Source: Streptomyces sp. NBC_00239 (GTDB taxonomy: Bacteria; Actinomycetota; Actinomycetes; Streptomycetales; Streptomycetaceae). From it: a stretch of DNA of 64,000 nucleotides. Numbering within the stretch: position 1 is the stretch's first letter; every line of letters begins with the position of its first letter. A program made the translations under genes and the position numbers. This document shows, one piece after another, positions 1-8,689 of the stretch. The notes under the pieces were generated by a model that saw nothing but the letters and a program-made list of their open reading frames with translations, was not told the origin of the DNA and made no database searches. The stretch lies in assembly GCF_036194065.1 (NCBI RefSeq), contig NZ_CP108095.1, forward strand, positions 7,006,001 through 7,070,000. The letters are read 5' to 3'.

Positions 1-1
1 C

Positions 2-145
2 GGCTACCAGGTCAAGGAGATGCTCGGCGGCATCGAGTACTGGATCCGCGAGGGCTTCGAGGTCGAGACCTGGCAGGGCACCGAGCGGCGCCCCGAGGCC
101 GACCCGCTGACCGCGCCCACCGACTCGGACGACTGCGGCTGCTGA
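2..145 (+). CDS. Rhodanese-like domain protein, C-terminal end (partial)
   Basis: The frame enters from the left edge, so only the last 47 codons are present. They include GYQVKEMLGGIEYWIREG and an acidic, cysteine-ending tail (SDDCGC). The GI-x-YW-x-REG-x-EVE pattern is the end of a single-domain rhodanese (sulfurtransferase-like) of actinomycetes, where the last helix packs against the active-site loop. The catalytic Cys lies outside the window, so activity cannot be judged. The CGC tail could bind metal or simply be terminal. A strong hairpin follows directly. Confidence 0.7.
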   Translation, partial: GYQVKEMLGGIEYWIREGFEVETWQGTERRPEADPLTAPTDSDDCGC

Positions 146-160
146 CACCCGCCGGAAACG

Positions 161-206
161 GCGTACGGGCCGTCCCGCCCCCGCGGAGGCGGAACGGCCC
201 GTACGC
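161..206. terminator. Bidirectional hairpin terminator
   Basis: A 19-nt arm (161-179) pairs with 188-206 with one mismatch and an 8-nt loop. It sits between the convergent rhodanese-like gene and the DUF885 gene, so it can end both transcripts. There is no U-tract, as is usual for Streptomyces terminators. Confidence 0.75.
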
Positions 207-218
207 GTCGCTCCGGGG

Positions 219-1910
219 TCAGAGCTTGGACAGCTCGTCGACCAGGTCGTCCAGACCCAGCGAGCCCTGCGACAGCGCGGCCATGTGCCAGGCCTTCGCG
301 TCGAAGGCGTCGCCGTGCGCGGCCCGCGCGTTGTCGCGGCCCAGCAGCCAGGCGCGCTCGCCCAGCTTGTAGCCGACGGCCTGGCCCGGCATCGACAGGT
401 AGCGGGTCAGCTCGCTGACCACGAAGTCCGCCGGGCGGCCGCTGTGCAGCCCGAAGAACTCCTGCGCCAGGTCGGGGGTCCAGCGCTCGCCCGGACGGAA
501 CGGCGAGTCCGCCGGGATCTCCAGGCCCAGGTGCATGCCGATGTCGACGATCACCCGGCAGGCGCGCATCATCTGGCAGTCCAGGTAGCCCAGCCGCTGC
601 TCGGCGTCCTTGAGGAAGCCCAGCTCGTCCATGAGCCGCTCCGCGTACAGCGCCCAGCCCTCGGCGTTGGCGCTGACGATGCCGACCGTCGCCTGGTAGC
701 GCGACAGCTGGTCGGCGACGTGCGCCCACTGCGCGATCTGCAGGTGGTGGCCCGGCACGCCCTCGTGGTACCAGGTCGACACCAGGTCGTAGACCGGGAA
801 GCGGGTCGCCCCCATGGTCGGCAGCCAGGTCCGGCCCGGGCGCGAGAAGTCCTCGGACGGGCCCGTGTAGTACGGGGCGGCCGCGCCGCCGGGCGGCGCG
901 ATCCGGGACTCCACCTTGCGCACGCGCTCGGCGAGTTCGAAGTGCGTGCCGTCGAGCGCCTCGATGGCCTCGTCCATCAGGCCCTGCAGCCAGGCCTGGA
1001 CCTCGTCCACGCCCTCGATGTGGGTGCCGTGCTCGTCGAGGTGGCGCAGCGCCTCCCACGGGTCCGAGCCGGGCAGGATCTTGTCCGCCTCGGCCTTCAT
1101 CTCGCCGAGCAGCCGGTGGTACTCCGACCAGCCGTACGCGTACGCCTCGTCCAGGTCCAGGTCGGTGCCGTTGAAGTAGCGCGACCAGCGGGCGTACCGC
1201 TCGCGGCCCACCGTCTCCGGCCGGCCCTCGACGGCGGGCGCGTACACGTCGCGCATCCAGTCGCGCAGCGCGACGACCGCGGCCGTGGCGCCCTTGGCGG
1301 CCTCGCCCAGTTCACCGGCGAGCGCCTCGGGGCCGCCCGCGGCGAACTCGTCGAAGAAGGCGGCGCCCTCGTCCTCGCCGGCCCACGCGGTGAGCTGGCC
1401 CACGAAGGTCGCGGTGGGCCGCGGGGCGCCGTACAGCTCGCGCTCCAGGCCGAGTGCGAGGCACGCCCGGTAGCCCTCGAGGGCGTCCGGGACGGCCCGC
1501 AGGCGCTCGGCGATCGCCGCCCAGTCCTCGTCGGTGTCGGCCGGGGTGAGGGTGAACACCTCGCGCACCGAATGCACGGGGGAGTGGATGTTGCTGACCG
1601 CGCGCAGGTCCTCGTCGGCCTCGTGCACGGCGAGTTCGGCGGTGAGTCGCTCGCGCAGCAGCCGGGCGCAGCGACGCTCGGCGTCACTGTCGCCGCCCGG
1701 CAGCCGCTCCGCGGCGGTCAGCTTGTCCAGGGTGGTCCGGGCCAGCTCGGCGACGGCCTCCCGGCCGGCCGGAGAGAAGTCCGGGAGCTTCGAGGAGCTC
1801 TCGGCGACACCGAGGTAGGTGCCGGTGATCGGGTCGAGTGCGATGAGGGCGTCGACGTACGCATCGGCGACCTGGCGGGGCAGCTGGCTGCCGGAGAGGG
1901 TGTCTGACAT
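219..1910 (-). CDS. DUF885 family protein (putative metallopeptidase-like)
   Basis: A protein of about 563 residues of the DUF885 family. The diagnostic stretch YHEGVPGHHLQIAQW near residue 385 contains HEGxPGHH, a zinc-binding HExxH-like motif with an extra His. The family includes proteins annotated as carboxypeptidases/oligopeptidases; the substrate here is unknown. There is no signal peptide, so it is probably cytoplasmic. I used the ATG at 1910 (MSDTLSGSQLPRQ), which matches typical N-termini. A GTG at 1946, preceded by AGGA at good spacing, would add 12 residues. It is transcribed toward the hairpin at 161-206 and lies downstream of the ACT-GNAT gene on the same strand. Confidence 0.85.
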   Translation of the reverse strand: MSDTLSGSQLPRQVADAYVDALIALDPITGTYLGVAESSSKLPDFSPAGREAVAELARTTLDKLTAAERLPGGDSDAERRCARLLRERLTAELAVHEADEDLRAVSNIHSPVHSVREVFTLTPADTDEDWAAIAERLRAVPDALEGYRACLALGLERELYGAPRPTATFVGQLTAWAGEDEGAAFFDEFAAGGPEALAGELGEAAKGATAAVVALRDWMRDVYAPAVEGRPETVGRERYARWSRYFNGTDLDLDEAYAYGWSEYHRLLGEMKAEADKILPGSDPWEALRHLDEHGTHIEGVDEVQAWLQGLMDEAIEALDGTHFELAERVRKVESRIAPPGGAAAPYYTGPSEDFSRPGRTWLPTMGATRFPVYDLVSTWYHEGVPGHHLQIAQWAHVADQLSRYQATVGIVSANAEGWALYAERLMDELGFLKDAEQRLGYLDCQMMRACRVIVDIGMHLGLEIPADSPFRPGERWTPDLAQEFFGLHSGRPADFVVSELTRYLSMPGQAVGYKLGERAWLLGRDNARAAHGDAFDAKAWHMAALSQGSLGLDDLVDELSKL

Positions 1911-1984
1911 GGGGACATCTTCGTACGAAAATGTCTCCCGCGTCACTACCGTTCCTACTCAGCCGCCTGACGCCGGAGGCTCGT

Positions 1985-3448
1985 TCACTCCTCGGCGGCG
2001 CCGCCGGGGAGGCTGTACGGGCGCTCCGGCGTCAGCTCGTACGCGGGCCGGGACCGGCGCGCCTTCATGGCGTCGAGGCGCGCCGTGATCACCAGCGTGC
2101 CCTCCTCGATCTGGTAGTCGAGGGGCAGCCCGAGACCGCGCATGGCCGCCACCATCCCGGTGTTGGAGGACTGGGTGACCGCGTAGACGCTGTCGCAGCC
2201 GGCCTCGACGGCGAGCGCGACCAGCCGGCGCAGCAGCTCGGACCCGATGCCGCGGCGCTGCCAGGCGTCCTCGATCAGCAGCGCGACCTCGGTCTCGTCG
2301 CCGTCCCACAGCAGGTGGCCGAGGGCGACCAGCTTGCCGGAGGCGGTCTGGGCGGCCAGGGTGCGCCCGAAGCGCGGGCTCAGCAGGTGCGAGAGGTAGC
2401 GGTCGGCGTCGGCGACCGGGCCGTGGTAGCGCAGGCCCAGGGTGCGGTCGGAGCAGCGGTCGTGCATGGCGCGGGCGGCCGGCACGTCGGACGGGTCCGC
2501 GCGGCGCACGGTGATCTCGTTGCCCTCGGGCAGGGTCAGGACGTCCTGACTGCGCGGCACCCGGACGCCGAGCCGGGCGTCGAGCTCGACGAGGGCGCGG
2601 GCCCGCGCGAACTCGGTGGGGGTGAAGGGGAGATGGGGGCGCTCGATGGTGATCGCACCGCCGGACGGGTCGCGCAGCCGCATCAGGGTCGCTTCCAGCA
2701 CCCCCTCGACCGGGGCGTCCGCGCCGGTCGGGCGGCCGGAGAGGGTGGTGGCGGGCAGCGAGTGGATGGTGCAGCGGCCGAGCAGCTGGCGCAGGGCGAG
2801 CGGGAGTTCGGCGGCGTCGAGCGCGGTGCGGGTGGCGAGGCCCAGGATCCGGGTCGGGGCGTCCACCAGGTCGTGGGCGTCGGCCCGCTCGATCCAGGTG
2901 CTGTGGCCGCCGGCCCGGGACACGGCGCGGGTCAGGTCGGCGGCGGGCAGGTCCTGCGGGGCGCGGAGCAGGAACTCGTCGACGGTGCCGTCGGCCAGCG
3001 GGTGGGTCTGGAGGGTGAGGATGTCGACGCGGTGGGTGGCGAGGGCGGTGCACAGCGCGGCGAGGCTGCCCGGCTCGTCGCGCACGGTGGTCCGCATCCG
3101 CCACAGGGCGGGGGGCGCGTCGGCGTGGTCGGCCGTGCCCGCCCCCGCGGCATGCGTGCCGGCGGTGCTGCCGGTCGGGCCGGGGGTCGGGGGCGGCGGG
3201 GCATGGCTGTGGCGGCGGGCCCACCAGGTGTGGAAGGCGGTCGTGATGAGCAGGGCGACCGCCGAGGCGACGAGCAGCACCGGGCCGTGCGGGCCGTGCG
3301 CGATCGTGTTCGCGATCGCGTCCGCCACGGCGACGGCGGTGAAGAGCGCGGCGAGCTCGACGAGGTCGCGGCGCCAGTGGTGGCGGCGGGCGTGCGGGGC
3401 GGCGGCGCCGGCGGGGGCGGCAGGGGCGGCAGAGGTACGGTCAGTCAT
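1985..3448 (-). CDS. Membrane-anchored ACT-domain GNAT acetyltransferase
   Basis: 487 residues with an unusual order. Two hydrophobic helices (about 29-46 and 56-74) are followed by a Pro/Gly linker, an ACT domain (about 116-190, starting WRMRTTVRDEPGSLAALC), a second regulatory-looking segment (about 200-300) and a GNAT domain (about 312-445) with the acetyl-CoA signature QRRGIGSELL. ACT domains sense amino acids or other small ligands, so the acetyltransferase may be ligand-gated at the membrane; substrate unknown. The ATG at 3448 gives MTDRTSAAP. A GTG 12 codons upstream (3484) is possible, and neither start has a clear ribosome site. The last ~35 residues are rich in Arg and Pro. Confidence 0.82.
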   Translation of the reverse strand: MTDRTSAAPAAPAGAAAPHARRHHWRRDLVELAALFTAVAVADAIANTIAHGPHGPVLLVASAVALLITTAFHTWWARRHSHAPPPPTPGPTGSTAGTHAAGAGTADHADAPPALWRMRTTVRDEPGSLAALCTALATHRVDILTLQTHPLADGTVDEFLLRAPQDLPAADLTRAVSRAGGHSTWIERADAHDLVDAPTRILGLATRTALDAAELPLALRQLLGRCTIHSLPATTLSGRPTGADAPVEGVLEATLMRLRDPSGGAITIERPHLPFTPTEFARARALVELDARLGVRVPRSQDVLTLPEGNEITVRRADPSDVPAARAMHDRCSDRTLGLRYHGPVADADRYLSHLLSPRFGRTLAAQTASGKLVALGHLLWDGDETEVALLIEDAWQRRGIGSELLRRLVALAVEAGCDSVYAVTQSSNTGMVAAMRGLGLPLDYQIEEGTLVITARLDAMKARRSRPAYELTPERPYSLPGGAAEE

Positions 3449-3605
3449 GCACACCACTGTGGTGGAGTGGTGTTGCGTGATCACGAACGTACTGTGACCG
3501 ACTGGTTAAGTGTCGATCTGGCCGATTTCGTCCAGTTTTCCGGCGGGTTTCCATCCGCCGGAGCCGGGTACCGGCGCGCAGCCGCCCCCGTCCGCCGCTC
3601 CGACG

Positions 3606-5438
3606 CTACTGACCCACCCGTCCCGGCTGCAGGACGCGGGTGAACAGCACCGCTCCGCCTTCGCGGCGCAGCCGAACGGTCAGCTCGCCGCTGTCCCCGT
3701 CGATGTCGACCTCACCGTAGTACGGCGGGTGTTCGGCCGGGGACATGTTCGCGAGCGGAGCCGACTGCACGAACACCATCTCGGGACCGAACGTGGCGTC
3801 CAGCCGCCCGGACGGGAAACCGCCAGCCCCGATGGGGCCGGAGACGAACTCCCAGAACGGGGCGAAGTCGGAGAACGCCGCCCGCTCGGGGGCGTAGTGC
3901 TGGGCGGAGGTGTAGTGCACGTCGGCGGTGAGCCACACCGTGCCCGTGATCCGGCGGTGCTTGACGAACCGCAGCAGGTCGGCGATCTGGAGCTCGCGGC
4001 CCAGCGGTGCGCCCGGGTCGCCCTGGGCCACCGCCTCGAAGTTCGTGGCGCCGTCGGCCACCACGATGCCCAGCGGCATGTCGGAGGCGATGACCTTCCA
4101 CACCGCGCGGGACCGGGCCAGCTCCCGCTTGAGCCAGGCCAGTTGGTCGGCCCCCAGGATGCCGGCCGGGTCCTGGGCCTGGCCGCCCGGCGAGTTGGCG
4201 TTGCGGTACGTGCGCATGTCGAGGACGAACACGTCGAGCAGCGGGCCCTGGCGGACCACCCGGTACATCCGCCCGTCGGAGCGCCCACCGGAGTGCGCGG
4301 AACCCGATCCGGCGGGCAGCGCCGCGCCCGGTGCGGCAGCCGGTGCCCGTGCGGCTCCCCGTGCGCTCGGCGCGGCGCCCGGTGAGGCGAAGTACTCGCC
4401 GAAGGCCTGACGGGCCCGGCCGGCGAGCACGTCCACGTCCTTGACGACGTATCGGGGGTCGTCGAGCAGCTGCCCCGGGTACCAGTTGTTGCGCACCTCG
4501 TGGTCGTCCCACTGGGCGATCACCGGCACCTGCGCGTAGAACGACCGCAGGTTGGCGTCCAGCAGGTTGTAGCGGAACGCGCCCCGGAACTCGTCCAGCG
4601 TCTCGGCGACCTTCGACTTCTCCTCGGTGGTGACGTTGCGCCAGATCCGCCCGTCGCGCAGCGGGACGGACGGCAGGATCGGGCCGTCGGCGTACACCGT
4701 GTCCCCGCTGAACAGGAAGAAGTCCGGGTCGAGGCGCCGCATTTCCTCGAAGACGCGGTAGCCGCCGAGTTCGGGGTTGATGCCCCAGCCCTGACCGGCC
4801 AGGTCGCCCGACCACAGGAAGCGGACGCCGTCGCGGCGGCGCTCCGGGGCGGTGCGGAACGTGCCGTGGACCGGTTCGCCGGTGCGGCGCGGGTCGTCCG
4901 GGTCGGCGAGCAGCACCCGGTAGTGGACCTGTCGGCCGGGCGGCAGGCCGTGCAGCGCCGTGGTGCCGGTGAAGTCGGTGGCGGGGCCGAGCAGCGGGCC
5001 GGTCCAGCGGCGCACGCCGTGGCGGAAGGACTCGGTGGGCGCGGCCTCGACGATCATCCGGGCGGGGCGGTCGGAACGCACCCACACCAGCGCCGAGTGG
5101 GCGGTCACCTCGCCGGTCTGCGTGCCCCACAGGGCCTGCGGCCGGCCGGAGAGCGCGAACGCCGGCGCGGTGACCAGTCCGGCGGCTGCTGCGGGCAGGG
5201 CGAGCGCGGCCGAGGCGGCCAGGGACCCGCGCAGCACGGAACGGCGCGCCGGAACGACGAGCGGGGAGCCGGCGCCGACTCTGCCGGGAGAGCCGTGCCG
5301 GGGGCCGTGGCCCGAATCTGCGACGAGGTCGCGGGCCGGGTCGCCGCCGGAGCTGCCGCCGGAGCTGCGGCCGGAGCTTCGGTCGAGGTTGCTGCCGGGG
5401 TTGTGGTCGGGGCTGCGGTCGGGGCTGCTGTGCGGCAT
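3606..5438 (-). CDS. phoD: PhoD-like alkaline phosphatase D, Tat-exported
   Basis: A 610-residue secreted phosphodiesterase/alkaline phosphatase of the PhoD family, which releases phosphate from organic esters outside the cell. It carries a twin-arginine signal (ARRSVLRG at 64-71, hydrophobic core to about 95), then an N-terminal Ig-like PhoD_N domain, then the metallophosphatase core. Metal-ligand motifs visible are SGDLAGQG, FSGDTVYADGP, WDDHEVRNNWY and TADVHYTSAQHY. The start at 5438 has AGGAGG seven bases upstream. Odd feature: the first 60 residues are a low-complexity Ser/Gly/Arg/Asp stretch ahead of the Tat motif, much longer than usual. Phosphate (PhoP) control is likely in the family, but I see no PHO box. 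Confidence 0.88.
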   Translation of the reverse strand: MPHSSPDRSPDHNPGSNLDRSSGRSSGGSSGGDPARDLVADSGHGPRHGSPGRVGAGSPLVVPARRSVLRGSLAASAALALPAAAAGLVTAPAFALSGRPQALWGTQTGEVTAHSALVWVRSDRPARMIVEAAPTESFRHGVRRWTGPLLGPATDFTGTTALHGLPPGRQVHYRVLLADPDDPRRTGEPVHGTFRTAPERRRDGVRFLWSGDLAGQGWGINPELGGYRVFEEMRRLDPDFFLFSGDTVYADGPILPSVPLRDGRIWRNVTTEEKSKVAETLDEFRGAFRYNLLDANLRSFYAQVPVIAQWDDHEVRNNWYPGQLLDDPRYVVKDVDVLAGRARQAFGEYFASPGAAPSARGAARAPAAAPGAALPAGSGSAHSGGRSDGRMYRVVRQGPLLDVFVLDMRTYRNANSPGGQAQDPAGILGADQLAWLKRELARSRAVWKVIASDMPLGIVVADGATNFEAVAQGDPGAPLGRELQIADLLRFVKHRRITGTVWLTADVHYTSAQHYAPERAAFSDFAPFWEFVSGPIGAGGFPSGRLDATFGPEMVFVQSAPLANMSPAEHPPYYGEVDIDGDSGELTVRLRREGGAVLFTRVLQPGRVGQ

Positions 5439-5669
5439 CGGGTGCGCCTCCTGGGACGGGTCCGCCCAGTCTGCTGCCGTCCCCGCGGCCCTCCGCGACC
5501 TCCACGCGAACCGCGGATGAACACCCGTCAGACGTGTGGCGGTCGCACGCGGCGTACGGGCACCCGCCGGGACCCGTACGCCGGTGGGGCCCGGAGGCCC
5601 ACGGGCGCGTACGGGCGGGACGGTCCGTACGGCGTCGGAGGGAAGCCGGGCGGGGACGGCGCCCCGCCG

Positions 5670-6521
5670 CTACGTGACCGGGAGGGCGGCGGCGCGGGCG
5701 GTGTCCACGATCACCCGCGAGACCAGCGCGGGGTCGTCGTGCATGGGGACATGGCCGCAGCCGGGCAGCCGCACCAGCCGGGCGCCGGGCACCGTGTGCT
5801 TCGCGCGCACCCCCTGGCGGCGCAACAGCAGCCGGTCCCGGCTGCCCCAGGCGATGGTCACGGGCAGCCCCGGCACGTCGTCCGTGAACCGTACGGAGCC
5901 GCCCGCGGCCAGCGTCCGGCCGAAACCGGTGGCCCCGCGCAGGGCGAGGGTCTCCGCGACGACGGCCTCGGGGGAGCGGCGCCCGGGCCGGGCGTAGATG
6001 GTGCCGGTGAGGGCGGCGCGGCCGGGGGCGCTGCGGGCGAGCCGGTCCAGCGCGGGCCGCGGCAGCGCCCGCGCGCCGGCCCTCATCGCGAGCAGGGTGG
6101 CGAAGGCGTAGCGGCGCTCGGCCTCGGTCCAGAAGCCGGCGGGGGACAGGGCGGTGACCGAGCGGGCCCGCCCGGTCCGGCCCATCTCCAGCGCGAGCAG
6201 TCCGCCCAGGGAATTCCCGGCGACGTGCGGGCGGTCCAGCCCGAGCGCCCCGCAGAGCGCGCCGAGCGCGGGGACCACCGTCTCCAGGTCGTACGGCACC
6301 CCGGCCGGCAGCGGCTCGGAGGTGCCGAACCCCGGCAGGTCCACGGCCACGACGTCGTACTCCGAGGCGAGGACGTCCAGCACCGGGTGCCAGGCCTGGA
6401 GGTGGTGGCCGATGCCGTGGAGCAGCAGGAGCGGTTCGCCCGCCCCGCGCCGCTCGTAGGCGACCGTCGCCTTCCGGGGGCCGAGGACGGAGTCGATCGT
6501 GAACGAGACCGTGGCGGTCAT
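5670..6521 (-). CDS. Alpha/beta hydrolase fold protein
   Basis: 283 residues. The oxyanion-side motif LLLLHGIGHHLQAW, DLPGFGTS, the nucleophile elbow HVAGNSLGG and the late His in GCGHVPMHDDP mark an alpha/beta hydrolase with a complete Ser-Asp-His set. The substrate cannot be read; the lid region (about 135-205) is helical and basic. Start at 6521 (MTATVSF), with GAGGAG seven bases before it; a longer frame reaches 6596 without a better site. It is divergent from the ECF sigma gene, with 134 bp between the starts, so it may share regulation. Confidence 0.85.
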   Translation of the reverse strand: MTATVSFTIDSVLGPRKATVAYERRGAGEPLLLLHGIGHHLQAWHPVLDVLASEYDVVAVDLPGFGTSEPLPAGVPYDLETVVPALGALCGALGLDRPHVAGNSLGGLLALEMGRTGRARSVTALSPAGFWTEAERRYAFATLLAMRAGARALPRPALDRLARSAPGRAALTGTIYARPGRRSPEAVVAETLALRGATGFGRTLAAGGSVRFTDDVPGLPVTIAWGSRDRLLLRRQGVRAKHTVPGARLVRLPGCGHVPMHDDPALVSRVIVDTARAAALPVT

Positions 6522-6611
6522 GCTGCTGCTCCTCGGCGCGCGGGCGGACTGGCTGACGGGCTGCGGGCCGGCGGGAAGTTCCGCTGGTGGCAGCACCTGT
6601 GAGACGTACCG

Positions 6612-6631
6612 TCAACAATCATTACCGTTGA
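6612..6631. promoter_or_regulatory. Small inverted repeat in hydrolase/sigma divergent promoter
   Basis: TCAAC (6612-6616) and GTTGA (6627-6631) form a 5-bp inverted repeat with a 10-bp centre in an unusually AT-rich patch. A possible -10 (TAGGTT, 6633-6638) for the sigma gene follows directly. It is a weak operator candidate. Confidence 0.3.
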
Positions 6632-6655
6632 GTAGGTTGGACTTCAAGAGGCAGG

Positions 6656-7666
6656 ATGGGAGCCATGGCAGCAGACACCCCACCCGACCTCGTCGACGGC
6701 GGAGCCCCTGGAGGCGCCGGAAGCGAGCGAAGTCATGGAGGCTCCGGAGGCGAGGGGCGCGATGGAGGCCGTGGAGGCCGTGGAGGACGGGACCCGGGCG
6801 TGGTCGGGGCGTTCGAAGAGCACCGTTCCCTCCTGACCGGCGTCGCCTACCGGATGCTCGGCAGCGTCGCCGACGCCGAGGACGTCGTGCAGGAGGCCTG
6901 GCTGCGCTGGGCCGCCGCCGACCGCGGCGAGGTCCGCGAGATCCGCGCCTACCTGGTACGGATCACCACCCGCCTGGCCATCGACCGCCTGCGGCACCTC
7001 CAGTCCCGGCGCGAGAGCTACGTCGGCCCCTGGCTGCCCGAACCGTTGGCCACCAGCTACACCTCCACCCCCTCCGACGCCGCCGAGCGCGCCGTCCTGG
7101 CGGAGTCCGTCTCCTTCGCGGTGCTGGTCGTCCTGGAATCGCTCTCCCCGCTGGAGCGGGCCGTCTTCGTGCTCCGCGAGGCCTTCGGATTCTCGTACGC
7201 GGAGATCGCCGGCACGCTGGACCGGGCCGAACCGGCCGTCCGCCAGCTCGCGGCCCGCGCCCGCAAACACGTCGACGCCCGCACACCGCGCTACGACGTG
7301 GACCCGGTGCAGCGGCAGCAGTTGACGGAAGGATTCCTCGCCGCGGCCGGCGGGGGAGACCTGGCGGGCCTGATGGCGTTGCTCGCGCCCGACGCGTGCC
7401 TGGTCGGGGACAGCGGCGGCAAGTCCCGCGCCCCGCTGCGGATCATCGCGAGCGCGGACAAGGTCGGCCGCTTCCTGATCGGCGCCGCGCGCAAGCCGGT
7501 CGCGGACATGTCGTACCGGATGGTGGAGCTCAACGGCGGACCTGCCGTGCTCGTCCTCTCCGGCGGCCGCCCCGACACCGTCTTCCAGGCCGACGTCCGC
7601 GACGGCAGGATCCACTGCGTCTACATCCTGCGGAATCCGGACAAGCTGGCGTCGATCGCCGTTTGA
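6656..7666 (+). CDS. ECF41-type RNA polymerase sigma factor with SnoaL-like C-terminus
   Basis: 336 residues. Region 2 reads RMLGSVADAEDVVQEAWLRW and region 4 includes YAEIAGTLDRAEPAVRQLAARARKHV. The linker has the ECF41 hallmark YVGPWLPEPL. A SnoaL/NTF2-like domain (about residues 215-336) follows and carries DSGGK where the family usually has DGGGK. In ECF41 proteins this C-terminal domain takes the place of an anti-sigma factor. A Gly/Glu/Arg-rich N-terminus of about 40 residues precedes region 2. Two in-frame ATGs (6656, 6665) compete and the first is used here. The usual ECF41 partner (a carboxymuconolactone decarboxylase or oxidoreductase) is absent; the neighbour is an alpha/beta hydrolase. 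A hairpin follows. Confidence 0.87.
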   Translation: MGAMAADTPPDLVDGGAPGGAGSERSHGGSGGEGRDGGRGGRGGRDPGVVGAFEEHRSLLTGVAYRMLGSVADAEDVVQEAWLRWAAADRGEVREIRAYLVRITTRLAIDRLRHLQSRRESYVGPWLPEPLATSYTSTPSDAAERAVLAESVSFAVLVVLESLSPLERAVFVLREAFGFSYAEIAGTLDRAEPAVRQLAARARKHVDARTPRYDVDPVQRQQLTEGFLAAAGGGDLAGLMALLAPDACLVGDSGGKSRAPLRIIASADKVGRFLIGAARKPVADMSYRMVELNGGPAVLVLSGGRPDTVFQADVRDGRIHCVYILRNPDKLASIAV

Positions 7667-7694
7667 CGGCTGTCTGTGCTCACGTAACCAGGTG

Positions 7695-7724
7695 GTGCCC
7701 CGCGTCCCGTGTGACGCGGGGCAC
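7695..7724. terminator. Terminator of the ECF sigma gene
   Basis: Perfect 12-bp arms GTGCCCCGCGTC / GACGCGGGGCAC enclose a 6-nt loop. GTAAC (7684-7688) and GTTAC (7730-7734) extend the stem outward. It lies 28 bp after the sigma stop codon. Confidence 0.8.
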
Positions 7725-7818
7725 TCTGCGTTACCGCGCGTTTGCACTCAGCAAGAACATCCTGTGAACGGCCTGATACGTATGCCCGGTCTGCCCGGCA
7801 AAGGCATGAGGATTGGTC

Positions 7819-7847
7819 TTGACCAAGGGGGTGTGCCGCCCTAAGGT
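7819..7847 (+). promoter_or_regulatory. Housekeeping-type promoter for the GntR gene
   Basis: TTGACC (7819-7824), a 17-bp spacer, then TAAGGT (7842-7847) match the Streptomyces HrdB consensus well. The AT-rich leader after it (CTTTAATAAATAAGG) is unusual for this genome. The GntR start codon lies 81 bp downstream of the -10. Confidence 0.6.
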
Positions 7848-7927
7848 CGCAGGGATAGTGCAGGAACCTTTAATAAATAAGGGCGCGGAACTGCCGCTGG
7901 AACACGGCGTCTGCAGGAGGAGTCAGG

Positions 7928-8689
7928 GTGGGGACCACGCAGCTCGAATCGGTACCGGAGCCGAAGTACTGGCACCTCAAGACCGTGCTCAGCGAGGCGC
8001 TCGACCAGGATTTCGCCGTCGGCGAGGTCCTTCCCAACGAGCGTGACCTGGCTGCCCGCTTCGGCGTCGCACGCGCCACTCTCCGGCAGGCGCTGGAGCA
8101 ACTGGAGCTGGAAGGCCGACTGCAGCGACGCCGCGGTGTCGGCACCACCGTCGCTCCGCCGCGGGTCGGCGTCGATGTGGGCGGCGCCCGGCGCAGCTGG
8201 CCCGGCGAAGCGGGCGACGGCTGGCAGCCCGTCGACGCCGCCGAGACGCTCCCCTCCGCCGCGATCTCCCGCCTGCTCGGCGTGAGCACCTCGCAGGCCG
8301 TGCACACCGTGCGCCGCACCCGTGTCACCCAGGGGCAGCCGGTGGCAGCGGAACTCCTCCACGTCCCGGCCGTGTCCGTGCCCGGCCTCTCCGGCATCGA
8401 CGCACCGGCCGGACCGGCCCGCGCCCGCGCCGTGCTCCGCGAACTCCAGCGCCTGGAGCTGCTCGGCCAGGACCGCGCCGTCGAGCTCGGCTCCGCCCGC
8501 GCGGACGACGCGAAGGAACTGGACCGGCTTCCCGGCGCCCCGGTCCTGGTGGTCACCACCCGCTACTTCACCGCCGCCGGCACCGCCGCCGTCTCCGTGG
8601 CCACCTACCGCGCCGACACCTGCCGCCTCACCTTCGGCGCCTCGGGCGACGTGGAAATCCACGAAGACGAACCCCGTCAAGCCTCCTGA
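7928..8689 (+). CDS. GntR/HutC-family transcriptional regulator
   Basis: 253 residues. The N-terminal winged helix includes GEVLPNERDLAARFGVARATLRQALEQLELEGRLQRRRGVGT, the standard GntR DNA-binding core. A UTRA-type ligand domain follows (about 95-240), as in DasR-like sugar-phosphate sensors. The GTG start at 7928 is well supported: AGGAGGAG lies five bases upstream. It faces the ROK regulator gene (convergent), so the two control genes may act on sugar metabolism, but no transporter adjoins them. I do not assign it to DasR itself. Confidence 0.87.
   Translation: MGTTQLESVPEPKYWHLKTVLSEALDQDFAVGEVLPNERDLAARFGVARATLRQALEQLELEGRLQRRRGVGTTVAPPRVGVDVGGARRSWPGEAGDGWQPVDAAETLPSAAISRLLGVSTSQAVHTVRRTRVTQGQPVAAELLHVPAVSVPGLSGIDAPAGPARARAVLRELQRLELLGQDRAVELGSARADDAKELDRLPGAPVLVVTTRYFTAAGTAAVSVATYRADTCRLTFGASGDVEIHEDEPRQAS

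Noticed and set aside
3712..6618. Very long open frames on the opposite strand or other frames of real genes (for example 968 codons here, 1052 codons at 9157-12315, 934 codons at 45702-48506)
   Set aside because: They overlap clear protein families in another frame and encode only Arg/Ala/Pro/Gly-rich sequence. They are shadows of third-position GC bias.
6522..6655. ECF41 autoregulatory promoter (TGTCACA-N16-CGTC)
   Set aside because: No convincing match in either direction; only a short TCAAC/GTTGA repeat is reported.
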